Of a DNA stretch of 7,125 nt, positions 1 through 5,753 are shown piece by piece. The DNA comes from an uncultured Collinsella sp. (GTDB lineage Bacteria > Actinomycetota > Coriobacteriia > Coriobacteriales > Coriobacteriaceae), in contig URBM01000097.1 in NCBI GenBank assembly GCA_900545995.1, positions 1 to 7,125 of the forward strand. The letters run 5' to 3'. The translations under genes were made by a program, and so were the position numbers. The notes below the pieces were generated by a model, which saw nothing but the letters and a program-made list of their open reading frames with translations, ran no database searches and had not been told where the DNA came from. Every line of letters starts with the position of its first letter. Position 1 is the first letter of the stretch.

Positions 1-48
1 GCCGGGCCGACTCGTTTCGGATGGGGCTCTACACCAACTTTCTCGACA

Positions 49-597
49 CTACCCCCGCAGCTCTTCGCGTTCGACATCGTACTCACGGGCCAAGCCATCG
101 ACATAGCCCAGCGCATAACGAAAGGCGCTCGTTCGAGCGATATCAACAACCGTTCGATACGGATCCGTCAGCGTAAACAGACCGAGACGCCACACTTCGC
201 CCACCCGCCAGCGCTTGTATTCAACGAACTCATACGTATCACGCCTTGTAGACCGTGGCAGCAGTACTTGCACTTTATCCAGAAGCGTATACGCCGAGCC
301 GATGCCGTAGAGCAGCGCTGCTGTCGATCCGCAAAACACAGCATCCGGTTCAACGACCGCAATAGCGGATGCCAGCTGAAAGATGCGATCTTCAACCCCA
401 AGATTATTCCAATAGACCGGATCCGCATACACGTGGTTGTAAAGACGAAGCATGAGCTCTTCCTGCATAAGCTCACGCGCACGGCGTTCATCCCAAGGAT
501 CAATTGTTATAAGCAGCTGTCCATCTTGATGAATTCCAACGGCCGAGAATAGCATTCTTGCATATGACTGCGGAAAATGTTTGCCTTTATCGAGCAT
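49..597 (-). CDS. AbiEi-antitoxin-like hypothetical protein, probably 3'-truncated or frameshifted
   Basis: About 182 aa from ATG at 597. I chose this start because a GGGG Shine-Dalgarno-like run (604-607) lies 6 nt upstream. A GTG at 618, ATG at 615 and ATG at 555 (MLFSAVG) are alternatives. The middle carries a NHVYADPVYWN segment, then EPDAVFCGSTAALLYGIGSA, then LLPRSTRR and a TDPYRTVVDIAR block followed by YALGYVDG. This order resembles the N-terminal half of the AbiEi-type (type IV toxin-antitoxin antitoxin-like) proteins that are common as paralogues in Collinsella. This is recognition from memory, not a search. Those relatives usually run to about 300 aa with a C-terminal nuclease-like part, whereas this frame stops at 49-51, next to the window edge. 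No toxin partner is visible. Function is unknown, and the product may be non-functional or miscalled because of an indel (see findings). Confidence 0.6.
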   Translation of the reverse strand: MLDKGKHFPQSYARMLFSAVGIHQDGQLLITIDPWDERRARELMQEELMLRLYNHVYADPVYWNNLGVEDRIFQLASAIAVVEPDAVFCGSTAALLYGIGSAYTLLDKVQVLLPRSTRRDTYEFVEYKRWRVGEVWRLGLFTLTDPYRTVVDIARTSAFRYALGYVDGLAREYDVEREELRG

Positions 598-668
598 GGC
601 CAACCCCATAACCATCACGGCGGAGAGAATACCATTACGCTATCGCATGCTTCCGTCCGCAGGCCTTG

Positions 669-688
669 CCAAAAGCTGACCAAAAGCT
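669..688. repeat. Tandem 9-bp direct repeat, operator-like, upstream of the AbiEi-like gene
   Basis: CCAAAAGCT occurs at 669-677 and again at 680-688, an 11-bp period, close to one helical turn. An inverted pair CTGACC (676-681) and GGTCAG (699-704) overlaps it, and AAGCTT (684-689) and GACGTC (690-695) are palindromes in the same block. The block lies about 70-100 nt upstream of the 49-597 gene, where a promoter or regulator site would be expected. I could not find a convincing -35/-10 pair. The rest of 598-782 shows only a small 5-bp hairpin (737-749) and no gene. Confidence 0.35.
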
Positions 689-782
689 TGACGTCGCAGG
701 TCAGAGCTTCAAAAAATATTTCCACTCTCGGTAGACGGTCGCTACGACCCTCCCAACGGCATCAAAATCCAACCTTACAAAT

Positions 783-848
783 AGTTGCGGTGAAATACGG
801 ACTACATGGGCCATAAAGCCGAAAAACAGTCCGTATTTCACCGCAACT
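783..848. repeat. Perfect 21-bp inverted repeat with 24-nt loop
   Basis: The arms at 783-803 and 828-848 are exact reverse complements over 21 bp, beginning AGTTGCGGTG and ending CACCGCAACT. The 24-nt loop contains a second small stem (GGCC at 810-813 pairing with AGCC at 817-820, one wobble). There is no T-tract directly after the stem on either strand, which argues against a classic intrinsic terminator. The element sits alone between the AbiEi-like gene and the tRNA terminator. It has no coding capacity. A dispersed intergenic repeat or a miniature mobile element is the likeliest reading; TA dinucleotides at 782-783 and 849-850 are too weak to claim a target duplication. Confidence 0.8.
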
Positions 849-880
849 TAGAAGGGGATGTGGGGTCCCGGCATGTATAT

Positions 881-914
881 GAAAATGGCTCTGGTCCCAA
901 AAGGAACCAGAGCC
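881..914 (-). terminator. Intrinsic terminator of the tRNA-Pro/tRNA-Gly transcript
   Basis: On the minus strand a 12-bp stem (GGCTCTGGTTCC with GGGACCAGAGCC, one T-G wobble) closes a TTTT loop at 887-914 and is followed by ATTTTC (881-886). It begins 14 nt after the encoded CCA of tRNA-Gly, the expected place for the end of the tRNA operon. Confidence 0.85.
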
Positions 915-928
915 ATTCATCTATCTTA

Positions 929-1002
929 TGGAGCGGGCGACGGGAATCGAACCCGCGTCATCAGCTTGGAAGGCTGGGGTTCTACCATTGAACTACGCCC
1001 GC
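929..1002 (-). tRNA. tRNA-Gly (anticodon UCC)
   Basis: The minus strand folds into a full cloverleaf. The acceptor stem is GCGGGCG/CGCCCGC, the D arm GTTC..GAAC, the anticodon loop CTTCCAA gives anticodon UCC, the T arm is CGGGT-TCGATTC-CCG type, and the discriminator is U. The 3' CCA is encoded (929-931). The length is 74 nt with CCA. The first anticodon-stem pair (27-43) is C-A rather than Watson-Crick. The gene is co-transcribed with tRNA-Pro, 6 nt upstream. Confidence 0.97.
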
Positions 1003-1008
1003 AAGATA

Positions 1009-1085
1009 TGGTCGGGACGACAGGATTTGAACCTGCGACATCCTGCTCCCAAAGCAGGCGCGCTACCAAACTGCGCCACGTCCCG
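1009..1085 (-). tRNA. tRNA-Pro (anticodon UGG)
   Basis: The minus strand gives acceptor stem CGGGACG/CGTCCCG, anticodon stem CCTGC/GCAGG around loop TTTGGGA (anticodon UGG), T loop TTCAAAT, discriminator A and an encoded CCA (1009-1011). The length is 77 nt. It is the first gene of a two-tRNA transcript driven by the promoter at 1137-1165. Confidence 0.97.
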
Positions 1086-1136
1086 AAGGTGTTGAGCAGC
1101 TAAGGTCTAAACCTTGCGTGTCCCAAAGCGAAGGAA

Positions 1137-1165
1137 ATTATAGGGGAGACTCCCCGCCTGTGCAA
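1137..1165 (-). promoter_or_regulatory. Sigma-70-type promoter of the tRNA pair
   Basis: The minus strand has a perfect TATAAT (1137-1142) and a TTGCAC -35 (1160-1165) separated by exactly 17 nt. Transcription should start near 1130, about 45 nt before tRNA-Pro. The promoter begins only 12 nt beyond the brnQ stop codon. The spacer is mostly a 13-bp palindrome, GGGGAG-T-CTCCCC on the minus strand (1143-1155), touching the -10 box; it could be an operator, or a weak brnQ terminator (5-bp stem followed by TATAATTT). The leader also holds a 5-bp hairpin at 1102-1115. Confidence 0.8.
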
Positions 1166-1176
1166 GCATTGATGCC

Positions 1177-2535
1177 TTAGCTCCTCGAATGTGCGACAAA
1201 ACGACTATGGAGCAGACCGATCACAAATGCCACCACGGCAACCGGTGCCCACGCAGCACCGATATCTGCCAGCGGCAACGCATCGAACGGCAGCCACGCG
1301 CCCGCAAAGAACGCATCGCGGACCGAGGTGATCACGCTCTGCACGGCAACCACGCCGCCGACCCAGACCCACACCTGCGGATGAGCGTCGCAAAAGCCGT
1401 GTACCAAACCCATGAGGACCAGCACGATGGCGACGGGATACAAGGCGTTGAGCATGGGCACCGAGAACATAAGGATCACATCGAGGCCCACGTTGGAGAG
1501 CACGCACGAAAAAGCCGCGAACACAAAGGCGAGGATCGCGAAGGGGCGGCGCATGGCCTCCTCGGAAGCCTCCGCTCCCCCTTCGACCACATACGTCTCG
1601 CAGAAGTAGCGCGAGCAACAGCTGATGAGGCCGATGCACACGTTCATGCAGGCGAGGAAGAAGATGGCGAAGACCACGACTGTGCCGGCAAGGCCAAAGT
1701 GCATGGAGGCAGAGCGGGCAAGGATGGCGGCGCCGTTGGTGGCGTCGGGCATCACGGTGCCGAGCTGCATTCCGGCAAGGCCCAAGCCGCAGTAGATGAT
1801 GGCCATAAGCACGCCGGCGATTACACCGGAACGCGAAATCTCAAAGGCCACGCGCTTGTCATCGGTAACACCCAGCTCGTGGATGGTCTCGGCGATGATG
1901 ATGCCGAAGGCGAGCGACGCGAGCAGGTCCATGGTCTGATAGCCGGTCAAAAAGCCCTGCACGGCAGCGCCTGCATCGTAGGGAGCCTGAGGCGCGGCAG
2001 CCGGTCCCAGCGGCGAGATCACGGCAGCACCCACAACCAGCACGATGAGCGCAATGAGCGCGGGGCCCGTAATGCGGCCGAGCACGCGCGTGATGACACC
2101 CGGGCGCAGCGTGAGAGCAAACGCGACGACAAAGAAGCCAACGGCAAACACTAGGCGAGCCGTGCCGAGCGAAACACCCTCGGGCAGCAGCGGCACCAGC
2201 ATTTCGAACGCCGTAGAGCTTGTGCGAGGAATAGCCAGGCACGGACCGATGGCCAGATAGACCGCCGCAACGAAGAATTCACCAAACTTGGGATGCACGC
2301 GGCCGGCCAGCTCGCGGGCCGTGCCGGCGAGCGCGACGGCGATAAATCCCATGACGGGCAAACCGATAGCGGCAATCAGAAAGCCGAACATGGCGACCGG
2401 CGTGGCTGAACCTGCTTGCAGCGCCAGCAGCGGCGGAATGATAAGGTTGCCGGCGCCAAAGAGCATCGAGAACAGGGCGATGCCGACGGTAACGACATGG
2501 TCGGAGCGCAGACCACGCGAGGCGGATGAGGCCAT
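1177..2535 (-). CDS. brnQ: Branched-chain amino acid transport system II carrier protein (LIVCS family)
   Basis: This 452-aa integral membrane symporter imports leucine, isoleucine and valine with Na+ or H+. The hallmark N-terminal segment FGAGNLIIPP is at residues 26-35, within the first membrane helix. Long hydrophobic stretches recur through the chain, consistent with the usual 12 helices, and the length matches the family. I chose ATG at 2535 because AAAGG lies 7 nt upstream; a GTG two codons earlier would abut that ribosome site. The gene follows the desulfurase gene on the same strand but is separated from it by a strong terminator (2559-2588) only 23 nt before its start. It may therefore use its own promoter inside the end of the upstream gene, or depend on read-through. 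Its link to selenium is unclear and it is probably an ordinary neighbour. Confidence 0.93.
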   Translation of the reverse strand: MASSASRGLRSDHVVTVGIALFSMLFGAGNLIIPPLLALQAGSATPVAMFGFLIAAIGLPVMGFIAVALAGTARELAGRVHPKFGEFFVAAVYLAIGPCLAIPRTSSTAFEMLVPLLPEGVSLGTARLVFAVGFFVVAFALTLRPGVITRVLGRITGPALIALIVLVVGAAVISPLGPAAAPQAPYDAGAAVQGFLTGYQTMDLLASLAFGIIIAETIHELGVTDDKRVAFEISRSGVIAGVLMAIIYCGLGLAGMQLGTVMPDATNGAAILARSASMHFGLAGTVVVFAIFFLACMNVCIGLISCCSRYFCETYVVEGGAEASEEAMRRPFAILAFVFAAFSCVLSNVGLDVILMFSVPMLNALYPVAIVLVLMGLVHGFCDAHPQVWVWVGGVVAVQSVITSVRDAFFAGAWLPFDALPLADIGAAWAPVAVVAFVIGLLHSRFVAHSRS

Positions 2536-2558
2536 AGACACACCTTTCGGGTCGAAAC

Positions 2559-2588
2559 AAAAACGGGACGGGCAAAAGACCCGTCCCG
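2559..2588 (-). terminator. Intrinsic terminator ending the selenium operon
   Basis: On the minus strand CGGGACGGG (2580-2588) pairs perfectly over 9 bp with CCCGTCCCG (2564-2572) around a 7-nt loop and is followed by five Ts (2559-2563). It lies 14 nt past the desulfurase stop. There is no T-tract on the plus-strand side, so it works only in the operon direction. It also occupies the leader region of brnQ. Confidence 0.93.
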
Positions 2589-2602
2589 CAAGTATATACG
2601 CT

Positions 2603-3742
2603 CTAGCAGGCTAAATCGCGCAAAGCGTCAATCGCGGTGTCGACTTCCTCGTCCGTGTTGAAATACCCAAACGAGAAGCGAACGACACCCTGACGCTCGG
2701 TCCCCAGCGCACGGTGCATGAGCGGGGCGCAATGGGCGCCGGGGCGCGTCGCAATCCCCCGCCCTTGCATGAGTGCATCCGAGATCTCTGCAGAGTCGAT
2801 ATCGCCCACGTTGAGCGACACAATCGCAGAGCGCGTCGGTTGGTCAAACGCACCGTAGAGCTTAATCCCCGGAATCTCGCACACGCCGGCAAGGAAGCGT
2901 TCAGCGAGCGCACGCTCGTGCGCCGTAATCGCCTCGACCCCGCCCTGGGCCTCGATAAAGTCGAGGCCGGCAGAAAGGCCGGCGATACCGTGGCCGTTGA
3001 GCGTGCCCGCCTCCAGGCGCGTGGGCCACTCAAGCGGCTGCAGCGCATCGAAGCTGTGCACGCCTGTGCCGCCCATGGCCCACGGCGCCACGTCAATGCC
3101 CTCCGCCACGGCCAGCCCGCCGGTCCCCTGCGGACCCATGAGGCCCTTGTGGCCAGTAAAGCACACCACGTCGAGCCCCATGGCCTGCATATCGATATGC
3201 GCCGTGCCGGCAGACTGCGAGGCATCGACAATCACAAGCGCGCCGGCCGCATGGGCCATGGCGGCCACGCGCGCAATGTCGACCTCATTGCCGGTCACAT
3301 TGGAGGCGTGCGTCACCACCACAGCATGCGTGGCCGGCGTGACCAACCGCTCGAGCTCCTCATAGTCGAGCACGCCGTTCGCGTCGCAGCCCGTATGCTC
3401 AACGGTAACACCCTGCTCTGCCGCCAAGCGGTTGAGCGGACGTAGCACCGAGTTGTGCTCAAGCACCGTCGTGACCACGCGGTCGCCGGGGCGCACCACG
3501 CCATTGATAACGGTGTTGAGCGCCGCGGTGGAGTTGGGCGTAAAACACACATGGTCCGCCCTCGGGCAACCCAAAAGGCGCGCGAGCTTGGCACGGCAAG
3601 CGTGAATCGTACGAGCGGCATCGAGGGGACCCGACGTGGCGCCGCGCCCGGCATTGCCGAGCGAGCACATCGCCTGCGTCACGGCATCGATGACCGTCTG
3701 CGGCTTGTGCATGGTCGTCGCCGCGTTATCCAGATAGATCAT
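2603..3742 (-). CDS. Class V aminotransferase-fold cysteine desulfurase, selenium-cluster type
   Basis: This 379-aa PLP enzyme is of the cysteine desulfurase/selenocysteine lyase group. It opens with the typical YLDNAATT. PLP-site residues are visible: H96 in LEHNS, D173 in VDASQ, and the Schiff-base lysine K199 in CFTGHKG. The catalytic cysteine is C338 in RPGAHCAP. The length is normal. It most resembles the family found beside orphan selD genes (the EF2568-like subfamily), recognised by eye. It probably removes S or Se from cysteine or selenocysteine and delivers it to the carriers encoded just upstream. The start is ATG at 3742, with GGGAGG 7 nt upstream, and it overlaps the DUF3343 stop in an ATGA junction, implying translational coupling. 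It is the last gene of the operon. Confidence 0.93.
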   Translation of the reverse strand: MIYLDNAATTMHKPQTVIDAVTQAMCSLGNAGRGATSGPLDAARTIHACRAKLARLLGCPRADHVCFTPNSTAALNTVINGVVRPGDRVVTTVLEHNSVLRPLNRLAAEQGVTVEHTGCDANGVLDYEELERLVTPATHAVVVTHASNVTGNEVDIARVAAMAHAAGALVIVDASQSAGTAHIDMQAMGLDVVCFTGHKGLMGPQGTGGLAVAEGIDVAPWAMGGTGVHSFDALQPLEWPTRLEAGTLNGHGIAGLSAGLDFIEAQGGVEAITAHERALAERFLAGVCEIPGIKLYGAFDQPTRSAIVSLNVGDIDSAEISDALMQGRGIATRPGAHCAPLMHRALGTERQGVVRFSFGYFNTDEEVDTAIDALRDLAC

Positions 3743-3990
3743 CGCACGACCTCCCACATATCAATCACGGTATAGCCCTCGGTGGGAACACCCGCCTCGG
3801 CGAGTTCTCCGCGCAGCAGTTCCTCATCGGCAGGCAACGCCTTCCACGCCAGACCGCAGCCGGCAGCGACCTCCCCGGGCACGGGAATCGTTCGCCCGGG
3901 AAGGCCGCGCTCGATGCACAGGGACTCGCAGCCCATGGCGGCCGCCGTGGTGGGAAACGTGATGACAAGCGCCGGGCGCTTCTCCCTCAT
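3739..3990 (-). CDS. DUF3343 protein, putative Se/S carrier
   Basis: This 83-aa soluble protein matches the small DUF3343 family in size and layout: a beta strand (ALVITFP), the family-like TTAAAMGCE helix start, the mid PVPGEVAAGCGLAWK block, and a C-terminal strand ending WEVVR. It has three cysteines (in MGCESLC and AGCGLAW); the one in the GCGLAW-type motif is the likely chalcogen-binding residue. The family is described as a putative Se/S carrier and is repeatedly found beside yedF, selD and class V desulfurases. I chose ATG at 3990 because GGAG lies 5 nt upstream; a TTG at 4005 would be a longer alternative. It lies 19 nt after yedF and overlaps the desulfurase start by 4 nt. Confidence 0.85.
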   Translation of the reverse strand: MREKRPALVITFPTTAAAMGCESLCIERGLPGRTIPVPGEVAAGCGLAWKALPADEELLRGELAEAGVPTEGYTVIDMWEVVR

Positions 3991-4009
3991 GGCAACTCCA
4001 ACCAATACG

Positions 4010-4636
4010 CTACGGGCGCACGACGCGCACGGCCTGCTCCATCTTCTCCACGATCACGTACATGTTAGTGACCTCGCCCACCGCAAGCTGGTCTTTAATG
4101 CCATAGTGGTCGAGGCAGGTACCGCAGGTGAGAATCTCGACACCCTGCTCGGCCAGGCCCTTCAGGTCATCGAGCACCGGCGAGCCCTCGACGGTGAGCT
4201 TGGCGCCGCCGTTGTAGAACAGCATGGTCGCGGGCAGTTCCTCCTGCTGCGTCACGGCAAAGATAAACGCCTTCATGAGCTTGTGGCCCAGCTCGTCGTC
4301 GCCACGGCCCATGCAATCGGTGTAGACGGAAATGACGAGTTTGCCCTTGCCGGCGTTGGCGTCGCAGAAAGCGGCACCGTCCTGCTCGGGGTCCGCAACG
4401 GCCACGGCACCGGCGGTCGTGACGGTCACGTGCCACTCGGCGTCCGAGATCTTCTCGACCGAGGCCGTGCAGCCCTTCTCCTGCGACATCTTGGAGATGT
4501 TCTTGACGGCGGTCTCGTTATCGACCGAGGTCACCACGGCACCCTCGCCATCAAGCTGTTTGAGTGCCTTAAGCGTCTTGACGACGGGCAGCGGGCAGGC
4601 ATCGCCCATGGCATTGACTTCAATTTTGGTAGACAT
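4010..4636 (-). CDS. yedF: Selenium metabolism protein YedF (TusA-like plus DsrE-like)
   Basis: This 208-aa protein has two domains. Residues 1 to about 75 are a SirA/TusA-type fold with the signature GDACPLP, C14 being the chalcogen-carrying cysteine. Residues 98 to about 205 are a DsrE/DsrF-like domain (VISVYTDCMGRGDDELG) ending in CGTCLDHYGI (C171, C174). This fusion is the YedF form associated with selD and probably relays Se or S between the desulfurase and SelD. The start is ATG at 4636 with AAAGGA 8 nt upstream; the same frame is open further upstream, but that part runs antisense-like through selD and is not credible. It is separated from selD by 61 nt containing a small hairpin (4659-4672). 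Confidence 0.93.
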   Translation of the reverse strand: MSTKIEVNAMGDACPLPVVKTLKALKQLDGEGAVVTSVDNETAVKNISKMSQEKGCTASVEKISDAEWHVTVTTAGAVAVADPEQDGAAFCDANAGKGKLVISVYTDCMGRGDDELGHKLMKAFIFAVTQQEELPATMLFYNGGAKLTVEGSPVLDDLKGLAEQGVEILTCGTCLDHYGIKDQLAVGEVTNMYVIVEKMEQAVRVVRP

Positions 4637-4697
4637 AGCAAAATCCTTTCGAAAGAACCGTTCTAGAGAACGATAAACAGTTACATAAGCGTGCGGG

Positions 4698-5753
4698 CTA
4701 GCGAACAACGCGGACGGCAGGACCGCCCGGCTCCGCCTCGCACACGCGCCCGACAACGGCGGCGATGCACCCCTCGGCATCCAGGCGACGCGCAAGCTCA
4801 TCCACATCCGCCGCGGGCGCCGCGATAAGCAAACCACCAGACGTCTGCGGGTCGTACAGCGCGTCGAGCATACCCGGCTCCAGGTCCTCGTCGGCAGCCA
4901 CACGCGGGCCAAAGAAGTCCTGGTTGCGGTAGGAGCCCGCGGGGATAATGCCCAGACGCGCCATATCGAGCACCTGGTCAAAGAGCGGCACCGCCCCCGA
5001 CGCAAGCTCAACCTGCACGCCCGAGCCCTCGGCCATCTCACACGCGTGCCCGATCAGACCAAAGCCCGTAATGTCAGTGCAGCCGTGAAGTTCGAGCCCC
5101 TCGGCCAGACGAATCGGCGCCTCGTTGAGGGTGCGCATCGAGTCAAACATGGCCGCGGCCGCGGCCTCGTCCTGCTCGATGAGCTCGCCCTTAATGGCCG
5201 TGGTGATAATGCCCGAGCCGATCGCCTTGGTCAGCAGCAGAACATCGCCCACGCGTGCGCCGCTGTTGGCGAGCATGCGGTCGAGCGCGACAAAGCCGCT
5301 CACAGACAGGCCATACTTGGGCTCGTCGTCGTTGATGGTATGGCCGCCCGCGATAGAGCAACCCGCCTCGACGCACTTGTCGGCGCCGCCCGCCAGAATC
5401 TGACCGGCAACCTCGATGCCCAGACAACTGGGTATGCAGAGTAGGTTCATGGCATGGCTCGGCCGCCCGCCCATGGCGTAGATGTCCGACAGCGAGTTGG
5501 CCGCGGCAATCTGGCCAAACAGAAACGGGTCGTCAACCATCGGTGGAAAGAAGTCGATGGACTGCACAAGCCCCAGGTTCTCCCCTACGCGGAAGACGCT
5601 CGCATCGTCAGAGGTATCGAACCCCACGAGCAAGTTGTCGTTATGCACATTTGGCAAATCGCCCAGGACCTGGGCGAGGGCTCCGGGAGCCAACTTAGCG
5701 GCTCAACCGCTCGCGGCAGTCATAGACGTGAGCCTCATGGTGTCCCTAGCCAT
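4698..5753 (-). CDS. selD: Selenide, water dikinase; selenocysteine-containing selenoprotein
   Basis: This 351-aa enzyme makes selenophosphate from selenide and ATP, the Se donor for selenocysteine, selenouridine and Se cofactors. The N-terminus reads MARDTMRLTSMTAASG, then UGA, then AAKLAPG. UGA falls at residue 17 and lysine at residue 20, exactly where E. coli SelD has its essential Cys17 and Lys20, and the RLT block aligns too. Further family motifs are the DDAS nucleotide/metal site near residue 49, VDDPFLFG, NSLSDIYAMGG, AGGHTI, TDITGFGLIGH and the C-terminal DPQTSGGLL. I chose ATG at 5753, with GGAAGGGGG 5 nt upstream; it overlaps the end of the glycosyltransferase gene by 8 nt. ATG at 5738 (MRLT) is a possible shorter start. 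Reading UGA as stop would leave a TTG-started 331-aa protein lacking its active site. Confidence 0.96.
5659..5702 (-). promoter_or_regulatory. Candidate bacterial SECIS element in selD
   Basis: Right after the UGA the mRNA can form two hairpins inside the coding sequence. The first is GGCUC-CCG-GAGCC (5679-5691), extendable by A-U and G-C pairs (5694-5695 with 5677-5678) across a UU bulge; its loop lies 17-19 nt after UGA, the distance seen in E. coli fdhF. The second is an 8-bp perfect stem closing a GUC loop (5659-5677), 34-36 nt after UGA. They share 5677-5678 only if the first is extended. Which one SelB would bind cannot be settled by eye. Confidence 0.6.
5703..5705 (-). other. In-frame UGA recoded as selenocysteine (Sec17 of SelD)
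   Basis: The minus strand reads AGC GGT TGA GCC GCT AAG. The frame is open from ATG 5753 to this codon and from it to the selD stop at 4698, and family similarity continues on both sides. The position equals the catalytic Cys/Sec of SelD, where many anaerobes carry Sec. Confidence 0.95.

Noticed and set aside
3..176. Plus-strand partial frame reading MGLYTNF near the left edge, vaguely amidase-like
   Set aside because: The resemblance covers only about 7 residues and the rest runs antisense through the AbiEi-like gene.
598..782. T-box or other riboswitch leader
   Set aside because: No T-box antiterminator consensus and no matching terminator/antiterminator pair could be found.
1189..2154. 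321-codon plus-strand open frame opposite brnQ
   Set aside because: His/Arg/Asp-rich low-quality composition typical of an antisense shadow of a high-GC gene; no ribosome site or family features.
2714..3445. 243-codon plus-strand open frame opposite the desulfurase
   Set aside because: Antisense shadow; Arg/His-rich with no domain pattern.
3782..4666. 294-codon plus-strand open frame opposite yedF and DUF3343
   Set aside because: Shadow of two well-supported minus-strand genes with no recognisable motif.
4659..4672. Hairpin between selD and yedF as a terminator or riboswitch
   Set aside because: Only a 5-bp stem, no T-tract, and the genes are clearly one operon.
4637..5041. Long N-terminal extension of YedF
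   Set aside because: It lies antisense-free but out of frame within selD, is arginine-rich shadow sequence, and ATG 4636 has AAAGGA and starts the known fold.
5703..5705. selD as a pseudogene with a nonsense codon
   Set aside because: The codon sits exactly at the catalytic Cys/Sec position with intact frame and motifs on both sides.
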